Positions 12,891 to 25,021 of a DNA stretch of 64,000 nt are shown one piece after another (the stretch's first letter is position 1; each line of letters opens with the position of its first letter). Made by a program: the position numbers and the translations under genes. The stretch covers positions 9,379,874-9,443,873 of the forward strand of contig NC_089315.1 in NCBI RefSeq assembly GCF_036669915.1, written 5' to 3'. The DNA is from Pocillopora verrucosa. Its lineage: Eukaryota > Cnidaria > Anthozoa > Scleractinia > Pocilloporidae. The notes under the pieces are model-generated. The model saw nothing but the letters and a program-made list of their open reading frames with translations. It did not search any database and was not told the DNA's origin.

Positions 12891-15372
12891 GAAACAAGAA
12901 AAAGAGGTCAACCACTCCGGCTAAATGCGATTAATTCAGAATTCGAGTTTTTTTTTATGCAGTAAGGGAATGACAGTAGAAGCTATCACTATTAAGTAAA
13001 ATGGAAAATCTCGTTTGATGTAAATCAGTCTCTCTCAAAGATTTCCAAGAGAACGAAGCTTGGTACAGAGATTATATCACCCGTTTGTCCGACACTTTTA
13101 TCAACTTCATGACGTCAGTATCCGGTAATCTTTGCGCTTTGAGAGGGCAGAGTCGCCCAACATAAGCCATTAGGCCTTAACTGGATTGGCAATAAGTCAG
13201 GGGACTCATTTGTCTTCATTTTACCCAAGAATATACACTTCAACTGTTGTTACACCCAGATGAATGCTTTCTCTACAGTCGGTCAGGCACTATGCAATTA
13301 ATGCAAGACTCAAAACAACAAACTTTGTCAGTTCATATACCTAGAGAAAGTTCGAGGGACCCCTTGATTTATCAAGGTTTACTTCGCTAAGATTAAGGAA
13401 AAATTTACAAATCGCTATCGTTGAAATTATTGCAGAACAGAGATCCCTTAGGACTTTTTGTGCCAGTGAATCAAAAAATTCGAAGAGACGTCTACCTTGA
13501 CAGATGGTATTGTCAGATGGTGGACATTTCACGTTCCAAACACAAACGCTCTATTGTTACCAAAATTATAAACTTTAAAAAAAGCGCATATAGTCTTAGA
13601 ACCTAATAATGATCTCTGTTCCAAAATGTAACACGCCAAAAAAATTGTCTGATAGAAATTACTACGTCCCTTAACTTTTGTGGATACGCTTCCCCGTCGT
13701 GCTTACACTGACTTCATAACCATGATGATCAATAAGTTTGTTGCCGAAAAATTGTTCCATGAATAGTTCTGTAAGATAGATGTTACCAGCAGTTTACATC
13801 TCGCCAGGGCAAACTTATAAACAATTTATATTCTCTTAAAGACATTTCGTTATATAAATTGTAACGCAAGGAGTATTGGGCATCGACCTTTCCAATTTTG
13901 GTGATGAGTCGGTAATGGCAACGACCGTTTGCGAGAGGGAAATTTACCTCGTCTGGCCGGCAAAAACCTTTTAACTTTGGAATTTGAGCCGTGTGTTAGA
14001 TGTAAAATCTCTAACACTCGTTGTTTGTTTGGTTGATTCTTCTTTAATCTCTTTTCTTCTCAAGTTGTTACAATGGGAACTAACTCCTATCTAATGAGAA
14101 AAGCGAGGGTCACCGTTTATAAAGGTGACACTGCAGATGACACTACTAAGCTGTCAATCTTCTTGTATCGTCATCGTTCCATCTCAGCCAGCGGATCATG
14201 TTAGACTACGTGTGACAGTTCCTGCTTACTAGGTATGCGCCTTCGAGTTATTTGCGCAGTTACAAAATCATTTTCTACCTTAAATTTCTTATTCTTACAG
14301 TTGAGATCGATCAGAACAGGAACAAAATTGGTAATATAAAAATCATACTTAACCTATTGACAGAATATTATTCACATCTGAAGGGGTATCTTAAGAGAAA
14401 ATTGCCTTTGAAGACCATTACATAACAACATCATGATTACAAAAGTTGGAGAAGAAGGGGCGTTCACAAGTACCGTCCCCAAGTTGCTACGTGCTAGAAA
14501 TGTATTAGAGCAGGAAAAAAACAAGACCTCGTGAAATACAATACACTCCCTGTTTTCAAAACATAGATAGTATCAATGAAACGGGAAACAGTTCGCACGT
14601 ATTATTTTCAAACCATTAGAAGGTAATTCAATCATCGTTTTGATCAGAAAAATACCTTCATAAGTTTTTAGGTATCTATTTCATTTGCCCCTCGTTTTCT
14701 CGCGATTTTATCGGCAGATGATCTCCCTCAGGCTGCAATCAATTACTGACTGTGCTTGTATAATTGTTTGAGTATGAGATTTCAAACGGGATTGCTGAAT
14801 CTCGTACCTACTTGTTATGGGTGGGACGGGAACCAGCTCGCGTGAAAATATTTCAGACAGCTAGAATTCAGCATGGAATTTTTTTTGACTGAAAATAATC
14901 TTTTTGACTAACGTGCTATCAACGAGACAGGAAAAAGCTCACACGAAATGAAGCAATTCGCTTAAGACATTATTGTTTAGTTCACAAAACATGTTTTGGC
15001 ATTAGTCGTGTCGTCCTAACATGGAAATATATTTTAAACCATAAAAATGAAGCAACGAATCTCCTCTTGATCAAAACAAATTTTATCCTTTTAGATTGGT
15101 AGCCATCTATTTTATTTGCCTTCTCGTTTTCTCTTGATTTTGATTTGCTGTATATTTATATTTCAGCGAGACTGCTTTCGGGTCAAAGTGTACTTTGCTG
15201 TCAGAAATGTTTGAGTATAACATTTCAATGGATTGGTGAATCGCGTGACATACATGTTAGTTCCTGTGTATCATGATATGCGAACGAGGAATTAAACATG
15301 AGACAACAGGAAAGACGTTTCAACTTGAAAGTTTATACAATGACTCGTGGGCGTGATGGAAAAGTTGATGCA
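12891..15372. other. Intergenic between U1 and copy A; decayed repeats
   Basis: No gene seen. 13.02-13.33 kb resembles the sequence downstream of U2 (21.85-22.08 kb; shared 'gcgaagcttggtac' and 'ccaacataagcc'). 13.45-13.68 resembles 17.70-17.87 and 22.35-22.41 (shared 'atggtggacatt' and 'aaagctct'). 14.23-14.53 is the partner of an inverted repeat at 33.96-34.28. 14.50-15.26 holds two degenerate copies of a repeat also present at 17.93-19.11. Confidence 0.5.
14231..14530 (+). repeat. ~300-bp dispersed repeat, inverted partner at 34 kb
   Basis: The stretch from 'tatgcgccttcgagttatttgcg' through 'acttgtt..' matches the reverse complement of 33960-34280 with few differences. Shared landmarks are 'cttattcttacagttgagatcg', 'aatattattcacatct' and 'catcatgattacaaaagttg'. 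No coding frame is conserved. Confidence 0.65.
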
Positions 15373-15378
15373 TATAAA
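15373..15378 (+). promoter_or_regulatory. TATA box of copy A
   Basis: The motif lies in GCATATAAAAGCGAGCG, 107 bp upstream of the copy A start codon. The same sequence and the same 107 bp spacing occur before copy D. Confidence 0.7.
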
Positions 15379-15479
15379 AGCGAGCGCCACGTAACTTTTG
15401 AGGCGTATTCCCAACCATTCAGCAGACATCAGTCTTGAGAGCTCGTGGTTTAATAAGCAGTCTTCCTCAGTCTACCGAG

Positions 15480-17373
15480 ATGATCACACTTCATCTTGCG
15501 ATAACTCTTTATATTGTCTTGACCAGCTTGAGCGCCTTCACAGGTATCACACTAATTCACTCTGGCCACTAATCCACTTTGGTCTGCTTTTGTTTTATTA
15601 TTGACAATTTTTTAGTAATTATTTTCTTAGTTTGTCTCTTCTCTTAAATTTTCTTAAGTCTTGATGACTCTGTCTTTCTATTTCATGCGAGATCGAACAA
15701 CACAAGTTGCTCCTTCAGAATTCAAAACTCGTTAACTCGTTCAATATTTTCAGCAATTATTCTTGCTCACTCTACAGAGGTCCACTGAAATTCTTCACCA
15801 TCATATCGAAAGCTAGTTCATAAAAGCAAATCTCGTCCTTAATTTATAAATTCCATTGTATTGCCATTTTGTTTGATCGAGAGAAAAAGGAGGGAAGTTT
15901 AGTTACTGCTACAGATTTCCTTCCGTACCCTTTATCCATTCAAAAAAAAAAAAAAAAAACTATCGCAACCTCAGAGGAGATGAAGAACGCATTCCCGTTT
16001 TTCCTTTATAGCTTCGAGTTGTTTAAGCTGTAGTCAGCCCAGAGATCCGCGTAGCCCTGTACTCCAAGTGGATCTAAAGACGAACGCAGTTTACGGTAAT
16101 GATGCCAACATCGCTTGGGAGGACCATTTAAACGTGAAGCCAGGAGTTTGTACAAACCAAGGTAGGAAATAACAAAATCAGTATAGTACCAAGAAAAACA
16201 TAGTCTGAACACCGTGATATTTACTGTCAATTACTTTGACGCTGTCCGACGCGTTGGAAGTTTCTTTTGAAAAACTGTTGCAATCCAGAATTTTTTAAAT
16301 AAGAGCCTAACTGACATCATTGATTAAGATATTTTTTTAAAAACTAAATTTGTAATAACTTGTAATTTACAGGTAAGCTTCGAATAAGTTTTGACCCAAG
16401 AAGTGGCTCCAAACGAACTGCTAAGTTTGACGTGATCTGATGCGTTAGATGTTTCATTAGAAAAACTTTTATTATTTAAAGTCTTCAGGATGTGCCCGAG
16501 TTTAGAGTTAAGAGTTTAAATTGAAATGAACTTAACTGAATAACTTAACTTACGTGTGTCACGGTTCAAATTACTAGTAAAATGCTTTTTACATTATATT
16601 CTTAACTTACTTGAAATTCACAGGAAAGATTCGCATAACATTTGATAAATGTTGGGGCTCCAAACGAACCGCCAGGATTGACCTGTGGTTTGCGGCTCAA
16701 GTGACAGGATTCTCGTTTGATATTGCCGACTCGCCCACTGTCAATGGATGGGGTAAGTGAAGAGACTTGACATTGACATGGCACTGCATAGGAGTAAAAC
16801 ATCTTTTTTAATGCTCTATAAAAGCTTTATGCTTCACTCTTGTTTAAGGAAAACAAACTATTGAAATACATCTGAGACTGAAGTTACCAACACGTTGCAC
16901 ATGAATAAAAGCATTGTGCTTTGGAAATTCAATGGAGACATGGGTTCACGGTGCATCAGGATTTCGCGTGCCTCAATTTCTCCTTTGTTCTCTTTTTCCT
17001 TGTAGGAGGCGACGCGGGAACAACTACTAAAGGCGCAGAGGTACATGGCCTCAATAAAAATTTTTTAATATTTACAAACGATTTCACTGGTCACCAGGAT
17101 TACACCACTAATGGTCACCTGACGGTTGAATCCAAAGAAAAAGTCATCAGCGATCACATGACGATTTACATCAGCCATGAGCGTGTGGAAGTGACCAATT
17201 ACCGCGGCTATCAAGCCGTGTACGACAGCACATACCTGTTTCAACTAAGTGGACAGCTCATTGGGACGCCCCCGTCTACCGCGACTGACATATGGCTTAG
17301 CATGAACCGTGTCATAAGTGGTCCACATAGGTCTGGTACTGGTCTCTGCAAAGTAGCAATCTCCTGGGTTTAG
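15480..17373 (+). CDS. Copy A: secreted coral-type protein, 4 exons, unknown family
   Basis: Exons 15480-15543, 16012-16161, 16624-16752 and 17006-17373 join in phase to give a 236-residue protein. Exon 1 encodes a signal peptide (MITLHLAITLYIVLTSLSAF). Exon 2 carries two close cysteines, then a QPRDP motif, and ends PGVCTNQ. Exon 3 reads DKCWGSKRTARIDLW and ends NGWG. Exon 4 runs from GDAGTTTKGAEVHG to the C-terminal GLCKVAISWV. With five cysteines and no membrane segment after the signal peptide, it should be secreted, and a beta-rich fold is plausible. I do not recognise the family. Compared with copies B-D, exon 2 is one codon-triplet set shorter than D (150 against 159 nt) with a diverged stretch before KPGVC. 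A polyadenylation signal lies at 17589-17594. Seen: the exon structure. Inferred: secretion. Confidence 0.75.
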
Positions 17374-17393
17374 CACGCCCTAATCAGCGCGCG

Positions 17394-17588
17394 AGATGAG
17401 AGGAAACTCTTCTCTGAGCTTGAGTAAACCAGTAGATTGTAACAGTGCTGCATAGTAAAGAGGAGATGAAACTCTTCTCTGAACCTGAGTCAACCGGTAG
17501 ATTGTAATAATGCTGCATAGTAAAGAGGAGATGAAACTCTTCCCTGAGGCTAAGTCAACCAGTAGACTGTAACAATGCTGCATAGTCA
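17394..17588 (+). repeat. Three tandem 65-bp units in the copy A 3' UTR
   Basis: Units begin at about 17394, 17459 and 17524, each containing 'gaaactctt', 'accagtagattgtaac' and 'aatgctgcatagt'. Copies B and D carry this unit once, so A has gained two copies. The AATAAA signal is at the end of the last unit. Confidence 0.8.
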
Positions 17589-17599
17589 AATAAAGTTGG

Positions 17600-19321
17600 G
17601 CATTGTAACGCATATTCGGTGTTTTTTTTCACTGGCTGATCTGATGAAGTTTATGTTCGGCAGTTATAAAAAAATACTTAAGACTTATTGTGTGAGTGAA
17701 TCAAAAAGCTCATCAAAGAGGTGTCTTCCCCGACAGGTTGCCGAATGATGGACATTTACGTTTTTCGAACAAAAAGCTCTATCACTACCGAATGCACACT
17801 ATTTTGAAAAAACTGCATAATCCTTGCTAAGGTGTCGCTAAAAAAAAAGAAACTATTTTACCATAAATCACTACGTTTTGTGAATACACATCAACTAACG
17901 AACTATCTGTTCTGTTTGTTCCCGCCTTCTTTCTTGATTTTATTGGATCATTCCCGCAGGCTGCCATGAGATCTAACCAGACTTTGCTCGAAGAAATGTC
18001 TTAACGCCGGCTTATACGGTACGACTTGTCGCTTGCGATAGGCCTACAACGAATTTTTTTCGTGTAAATCAAACTTGCAACTCGCTTACGACTGTCGCAT
18101 GTATCTCAAAAAATTTCGTAGGTTTAAAAATCATGTTTTAAAACGCTGCGACAATCGCAGCCGAAATCCATAATGACGCATTTTGTGACAAATTTCCATT
18201 GAGTTAATTAGAGTCGAGTTGATTTGAGAAGGTTTCTGTATTAGTTAACATTTTGTGTTTCTTGCATCAAAATGGGGGACAAAGTTGCCGTCGTTGGTTA
18301 GTCGTTGAATGCAACAAAAGTGCAGTTAACACTTTAGGAAGATGACACAGAGAACTTAGTTTCGCTGTGAAGTGAAGAAAAAAGTCCTGTTCAATATCCG
18401 AGACAATGAATACTTTAAGAGGGAGGGGAATTGTTCGCGACTTTGGCACGTCGTCGGTGAAAATATTGCGCACATCACGTAGGCCGGTCGCAAGCTTGTC
18501 GCATGTGACAAAGTTGTACCGTATAAATCAGCCCTTTGAGCACACATGACTTTTATACATTGCTGAATCTCGTGAAATGCAGTATACTTCCTGTTTTTCT
18601 AGTGTGAGTAGTATCGCGGAAAAGGGAACTGAACAGCTCACTTGGAATTATTTCAAACCACTAAAAGGTAGTGACGAAATCTCCCTTTCGTAAGAAAAAA
18701 TATGTTTTTTAATGTTAGGTCTATTTTACATTTTTCCCCTTTCCCCCTTCCCTAGGCTATCATCAGAACAGAGTGAACTTTGCTCATAGCATTATTTGAT
18801 TAAGAGATTTCAGCGGATTGCTGAACCTCGTGAAATGCTATATATTTCCCGTTTTTGTTTTTTAGGGAGTTTTGTTTTGTTTTGTTTGGTTTGGTTTTTG
18901 TTTTTATTTGACATACGTGGTATCAAAGACTGAGATGGGAAAAAGCACACATAAAAGTATTTAAAAATCTGCTCATGATCAGGGCGTTGACCCTCTCGTT
19001 TTCTCTTGATTTTATCAGGTAGATGATTCCCCTAAGGCTACTATCAGATCAAAGCGGACTTTGCTGAAAGAATTGGTCAAGTAGGAGATTTCAAGGGTTG
19101 CACATGAATAAACTCTTGACGAGAAACAGCTCGCATAAGACCCACGGAGAGGCCTTTTAATTCATTAAAACCATTAAGAAAGGTTTTAAGTTTCCTCGGC
19201 ATGACATATGTATCCCATACGAGCAAGGAAGTCTTGACACGAGTTAAAAGCTTGACAAACAGGAGTTGATCTCATTCTGCAAAGTTCGTATTGTAGCTCA
19301 GGGCTGTGACAGCCAGCTGAG
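17600..19321. other. Intergenic between copy A and U2; degenerate repeats
   Basis: No gene seen. It contains repeated blocks around 'attgctgaatctcgtgaaatgcagtatac' and 'ttctcttgattttatc..agatgatt..ctcaggct', at about 17.93-18.03, 18.55-18.69, 18.74-18.97 and 19.00-19.11 kb. Related copies lie at 14.5-15.25 kb. Copies differ by many substitutions and indels. Confidence 0.5.
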
Positions 19322-21288
19322 ATGAATTCGCCCATCAATACTCCGTTTTTTCTGGTACTCATGTTTGCAAAGATCTTCATTCTTTTTTTCACAGTTACTG
19401 CAGCGTACGAACGCCGGGACAACTGCACTAAAGCCATTCAAACGCTTAAGGCAGTAATGGACAAAAGGTTCGGAAAACTTGAACGCGATATAGAAGTGAT
19501 AGCTCGTGGACTGAATCTCTTGAATCCTCCAGGTATGAGGAACGTCAATAATTAATGATGCTGATTATATCTGCTTCTCATTTAAAGGTTCCTTTGCCGG
19601 CGTTTACTAAAGAAAAGTATTTCTCTCTTTTTTTTTCTGTTTTGGATGACATTAATTTTGATGTTACTTTTATTATTTCTCAAAGCTTCACCTTTTACAT
19701 CTTGCAAAGAGATTCACCTCAAAAACGGAAGGTAATTATAAACATACAAATTGAGTATTATTCTACTTTCCGACGACGTTTTCCAATTTGGAAGAAATAA
19801 ATAAGAAAAACTCAAGCAAATGTGAAATAGAGAGTAAAGGCCTTAAGGACAGCAGCAAGTTAAGATTTATATAAAAATAACAGACGTTTTGGTGTCGGAA
19901 TGATTCTCATGGTTGAAAAGTTAATGAATTGGGTCAACAAAGGAAATGACGACGAAAATACTTTCACTGTAAACTAGATTGCAAAAAGGATTTTCTTTGG
20001 GAGGGAGACAGGGAAAAGTTTATTAAGCATCCCGTGTCCATAATTCTTTGTCTCAATTTGGTACATTTCTTCCTCTCGCTTTGTCACGCAAGCTCATAAC
20101 CATGCGTAATTCTTTAGCGACGGGTATCTGAGAACGTTCACAAAGATAAAACTATCCAATTATTTAGATAACAGCATTTGAACAACTATAAATAAGAAAC
20201 GAACGAAGCTATGCCTTAGCATGGGACACAGGCACTGTTTTATCTCAGCCGAAATAATTCAAGTCTTCGTAAGCTCATCTGTAAGAGGCAACATTTCTTT
20301 TTATGCTTTAATGACAGATCTCGAGGAAACACAGCCTACTTGCTTCAGACTAACACTGGTAAAATTCCTGTTTACTGTCACATGACCAGCCATGGAATTG
20401 GAGGATGCGGAGGTGGGGGGTGGACGCTGGTCATGAAAATCGACGGCCATAAGGTGCGACACAATAATGCAATATAACGTTGTAGTTTGCATTTATAGGA
20501 AATTTTTCTTCTCCAGGTTTTAAACCTAAAATAGGTCACAATATGACTGAAAGATTTGGTACTTTGCTCTCAATTTTTCCAAGACCATTTCAAAGAGGTG
20601 TTTGTTTTCTCTTGATATTATATCTATCACATGCTCCTAAACGAAAAACGGTCAGACCCCTTGGTCCCTCGTCAGTCCGGTGGTAACAGGTGGACTGTAC
20701 CAGATAAGTCTAATAATGGCGTACTTTTGATCGCCAAAATAAAGGATTTCTCACTTTTTTCATTACTAGCAAACCTTCCATTACGATTCCAGTTATTGGA
20801 CCAACATGGCCGACTTCAATCGTCCTGGAGGGAAAACTGGGTTTGACCATCGTGAAACCAAACTACCGACCTACTGGAGCACACCCTTTTCCAAGATCTG
20901 TCTGGGTATGAAGATCGGCCATCAGATCAACTTCGTTGTCATCAACAGACCAGCCAACTCCTTGTACTCGCTGATTGCTGATGGACACTACCGCTCAACC
21001 TCACTGGATCGAAACACGTGGAAGTCGCTAATTGGTTTCCGAGCTTCACTGCAAACCAACTGTAACAAGCAAGGGTTTAACGTTTTTCCTGGTAACCGTG
21101 GTTCTTCTAAAGCGAGGATTGGTATCCTTGGCAACAACGAGAAGAACTGTGGGTCCTGTGACTCGAGGATTGGGTTTGGAACAGGAGGATATCGCGATAA
21201 CTCCAATACGTGTGGTAACCAGGCTACTCACAACGCGGATAATGGTGACAAGCACATCAAAGCCATGGGTTACATCCTGGTCCAGTGA
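19322..21288 (+). CDS. U2: SOMP5-like secreted protein (skeletal organic matrix type)
   Basis: Exons 19322-19532, 19686-19731, 20318-20453 and 20770-21288 join in phase to give 303 residues. Residues 1 to about 26 form a signal peptide (hydrophobic [15 protein letters not shown] core). Residues 27-70 are a charged helical segment ([18 protein letters not shown]). From about residue 75, an [34 protein letters not shown] block resembles the start of fibrinogen/collagen C-terminal-like domains. The rest, with [43 protein letters not shown] and a C-terminal GYILVQ, resembles what I remember of the Acropora 'uncharacterized skeletal organic matrix protein 5'. It is probably extracellular; a role in the skeletal matrix is inference from that resemblance. 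All splice sites are canonical and there are no stops, unlike U1. Confidence 0.75.
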
Positions 21289-22830
21289 CACAAGAAAAAG
21301 AAGTTAGCCACTTCTCTAAATGTGATTCATAAAGTATTCGATAACTTTTTTATCCAGTAAGGAAATGACAGTAAAAGCTATAAATATCAAGTAAAATGGC
21401 AAATCTTGCAGCTGTTCTGAGGAAGTCACGAAACGATTATCCAAGAAGCGTTATGTTACCTTCCATAGAACGGCTGGTGGACGAGCAGATTTCAACCGTT
21501 AATCACATGAATAAATCCCATTTACCATATAAACTGCGGTGCTTTACATGAATTTATAACCCCGAATAAAGCCGTGACTGCACATACGTAAAATTACGAT
21601 GATGCTTTAAGTGTGTTTTACATAGCCAATCAGCTGGTAACACATCATTCGCCTTTCGCACCAATTAAGACGACTTTTCTTGTCAGTAGCACTCACTCGT
21701 GAGATATCGAGTCAAACACTCCAAGAGAAATTCCATATCTACGCGCACCCATGTATTATTCTCTATTTAATCTATAAAAAAGTCATTGATATTTCCACGG
21801 CTTTATTCAATATCCCAATCATTCCATTTTCTTGGGACGATACATTTAACGTGCGAACATTTCGAAGAGAGCGAAGCTTGGTACGGACAACAAATCATCC
21901 ATGCAATTTGCGTGACACTTTTTATAGGTATTTGATGTCACTTTAGGCGTCGCTTACAATCTAGCCTCTCCGCCCTCTTTTGGGTCATAAAGCTTTTAAA
22001 TTAACAGGGCTGTCCAACATAAGCCGCTGGGCCATAATTGGATTAGCAATTAGTCAAAAGACTCAGTCATTTGCCATTGTCAAATAATTGTTATTTTTAT
22101 CACCGAGGCACAGATGTCAGCAGAAATTTAACACAATCGCTTTAGATTGGTTATCTGGACCCACTTTGCAGAAAAAACTCATCGAAAAGGAAGAATACTG
22201 TAGCTAGTATGAACAAAGCCTTTATTTGTAACAAGAAGGTGATCAGTCCGAACTTGAGTTCTCTACAGTAGGCAAGGTACTAGGAAACAACTACAAGATT
22301 CAAAACAACAAGCTTTTCGGTTTATACACCTCATTAAATAAAACTATTGAGTCTTCCCTAACAGCTTGCCAAATGGTGGACATTTATGTTTTCCTAATAC
22401 AAAAGCTCTATTACAAGATTACAATCATTTGAAAGTTTGTCAGGGCTAACTCTGCACTGATTCACAGCTGCATTCATAGGAGTAAACATTCCAAGGTACC
22501 TTTGAGTTTCCTTCAAAGATTCCGTCTCCTTTTTGATTACACACACCTGAGGCAGGAGTCATTATTTAACGACAAACCGTCGAGTCACGGAGTAAAACAC
22601 TGATTTATTGCACTCAACCGCCATGTTACATATGGCGGCTACCATAATGTACAGTGTATTGCCTTACGATATAATTTTACAAAGAGGGTAAAAATGTAAA
22701 GTTGACTCGAACTTGACTCAGGCTCGAACTTGACCGGTGAAATGATATAACTCATCACAGATAAGTTAAAGTTTTTGCTTTGACTTGATGAAACTATATT
22801 AAGAGGGTCTCCAATAGGGTTCTTCAATCC
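21289..22830. other. Intergenic after U2; no gene seen
   Basis: Shares stretches with the region downstream of U1 (see 13.0-13.7 kb), showing that the U1/U2 duplication included 3' flank. 22.69-22.80 kb matches 34.31-34.44 kb in direct orientation ('tataactcatcacagataagtta', 'gacttgatgaaacta'). Confidence 0.5.
22690..22802 (+). repeat. Direct repeat, partner at 34.31-34.44 kb
   Basis: Both copies contain repeated 'cgaacttgactc' motifs, then 'tataactcatcacagataagttaa..tttttgct..tgacttgatgaaacta'. The second copy has an extra GACTCGA-type unit. Non-coding. Confidence 0.6.
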
Positions 22831-22847
22831 CACAATCCCGACTAAAA

Positions 22848-23225
22848 ATATTTTTTCTCGTGCAACGTATACATGACTTGGCACCATGCCCAAATGCATT
22901 GCAAAAGAATGGGAGAAGGCCTGGTAAAGATTACCAGTGCGCGGGAAAACGAGTTTGTTCTGGCCCCTGTGAGAGAGAGAGAGCACCAACAAGGAAGTAA
23001 ATGTGGATCGGCCTGATGTGGACCGCAAACGACGTCTTTTAGAGTGATTACTCAGTTCCAGTCTTCAAGGCCTGGGCTCTAAATGAACCGACGGGAAAGT
23101 CCCGGGAACCCTGAAGCCTCATGTGGACTGGGCATACTTCCTTTATGCCATTCAGAGCAAACGGTTACTTGAATAACAGAACCTGTGCAGCGACATTCTA
23201 CTTGTCCTGTGACCTGATGCGCAAA
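22848..23225 (+). pseudogene. Decayed C-type lectin domain
   Basis: The plus strand reads TWHHAQMHCKRMGEGLVKIT then SARENEFVL, the alpha-1/alpha-2 signature of a C-type lectin domain (W..A...C...G..L..I....E..F). After a frame shift it continues VWIGLMWTANDVF, a stop where a Trp is expected, SDYSVPVFKAW..NEP, another stop, then NRTCAATFYLSCD. The WIGL, EP and C..C landmarks are in order. Two stops and at least one shift mean it is not functional. No signal-peptide exon was found next to it. Confidence 0.65.
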
Positions 23226-23493
23226 AAATCTCGTTTTAGACTGCTAACGTAGGAAAACTAACATGCAACGCATACTGAACGACAAATTTGTTGATGGGTC
23301 GCTATTCAATAAAATAAAAATAAATTGTATGCTGGAAGGGTATACTAAGTTTACATTAAAGCATTTGCATGAACGTTGAAGCTTGTTTTATTGTTCTGTA
23401 GGGCGCTGTCACCACAAATTTAGACAAATAGGTCACCAATGGTCATCGCTCAACAGTCAGTCAATTTTCTTTAGGCATTTAGCGCATTCCGTT

Positions 23494-23781
23494 TTATACT
23501 ACAAATCCGACATCCTTGAAATGACAATAGGGAATTTTCGCAGCTTTTTTTTTTCGATGTGATACGGTGTATTGTAATGCTTCTCGTCCAAAACGATACC
23601 TGAATCTCAATTCAGAGTCAGTGTAAGACTCTAAGGGATCGAGCTGGTGGCGAAAAATTCTTCTCTTTCTACGACGTTGATTGTCAGGCAAGTTACACCG
23701 AAGAAGATGTAACTGTCGAGCGGCCATTTTGTTGTTGATGTTTTTTTTTATCCGGCGTTTAAAATTCTTACTACCTAACAA
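23494..23781 (-). mobile_element. PIF/Harbinger transposase N-terminal remnant
   Basis: The open frame contains HQLDPLESYTDSELRFRYRF followed by GREALQYTV. This resembles the segment of HARBI1-like nucleases just before the catalytic region. The DDE part is absent, so this is a fragment at most. The match is short; a chance ORF is possible. Confidence 0.4.
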
Positions 23782-23837
23782 ATCATGGATAACGAGTGCA
23801 TAGCACTATCCACACTCTGAACAGCCGATATGACACC

Positions 23838-23925
23838 AGGGGTACAATTTATCCGCTGGATAGCGATTTATCCAGTGGATAAGAAGTTACCCATTTTTTG
23901 AACAACCGGGGCCAGATCAATAAGG
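23838..23925. repeat. Dispersed 'GGATAA' repeat, copy 2
   Basis: Carries 'tttatccgctggatagcgatttatccagtggataa' and then '..gttacccattttttgaac', like the copies at 3.0 and 58.8 kb. Confidence 0.6.
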
Positions 23926-24653
23926 TGTATCATCAAACGACTCACGAATTCAGTTAATTTGGAAATATAACGTGTACGCGTTTGCCAAGATAATAATTTT
24001 CGTAACACAACACATGATGTGTGAACTCGACGCCTCGTTTCATCTGATACTTTCCCTGTTTTCTGAAAAGACAACGAAATACAAAAAATATGTCTACTGG
24101 ACAGATGACAGCGTGTGTTACGGCATAATTATCTTGGTAAGTTAAACTGTGCGATATTTATATGATGGCGTTTTCAAAGACACGTCAAAACACTGAAATG
24201 ACATGACATGACACGCTATAAATAAGGAAAACTGAATTTCAGAAATCGCCTCCAGAACAGAAAATAGGCTCTTGTCTTTTTCTCGAAATCTTCTGTTACT
24301 TGATATGTGGAAAACATTGCATTAAACCCACGTTTATACCATATTTTTGTCACGTCGCCGACGTTAAGACTAATTATGTGGCAATTTGGAAACTGACCAA
24401 GACTGCTCCTAAAATGCATACAAAGACCCTTGGCTGGCAATTATGTGGAAATTTAATGACATGACTCAAAATATCAAACTTTTTGACAGTTAATATTAAC
24501 ATAACGTAGACATTAAAATTAGGAATGTTCTGACTAAGTATTTGGGAGTTGTTTAGGCCAGTTAGATTATCTGGAAATCCTTGTGCGAGTCTCATTAGCT
24601 CTGGTTTATCATGTGCTGCAAGACCGCACGTTTATTTTTACCTTTTGCGTAAT

Positions 24654-25021
24654 GTGTCCTTTACCGTTGTAATAGGGCTTAATTATCGTGCGATAATCGT
24701 CATCACTAGACGTGTTTGGGTTTTTCCTAGTCCTTGCTTAGAGTCCTCATCGGCAAGTTTGTTTAGGGTTTTGTTCTCGAAGATCGGTTGTTTTTCAAGT
24801 ACCTTGTTGTTCATTTCGAATGTCTTGCGACATTGTTTGGGTCGGCGTTCTAAAGATATATTCCCTCTCCCGTGAGCTCAATCATGCCTACCGATAGGAT
24901 ATTTAAGAGCGGCTTCTTATGGCTGAAGAGAGACAGAGACTCAGAGAATGAAATAAAGTTCCTGAACAGACTCCAGGTGCCTCCCGTTTGCGCGCGGTGC
25001 TCGAGCTAATTCACTCCAACA
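24654..25021 (+). mobile_element. Possible solo LTR
   Basis: This stretch starts TG and ends CA. It contains a TATA-like GATATTTAAGAGCGGC followed about 60 bp later by an AATAAAG polyadenylation signal, the usual order in an LTR. No internal retrotransposon genes, primer-binding site or clear target duplication are visible. Weak. Confidence 0.25.

Noticed and set aside
17600-19320. CRISPR-like repeat array
   Set aside because: The repeated blocks are long, degenerate and irregularly spaced, and the genome is eukaryotic.
22639-23028. 129-residue minus-strand ORF
   Set aside because: It is antisense to the lectin pseudogene, which explains the sequence better; the ORF product resembles nothing.
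24549-24875. 108-residue plus-strand ORF
   Set aside because: Composition and lack of splice or start context suggest chance; the region looks more like LTR-type non-coding DNA.
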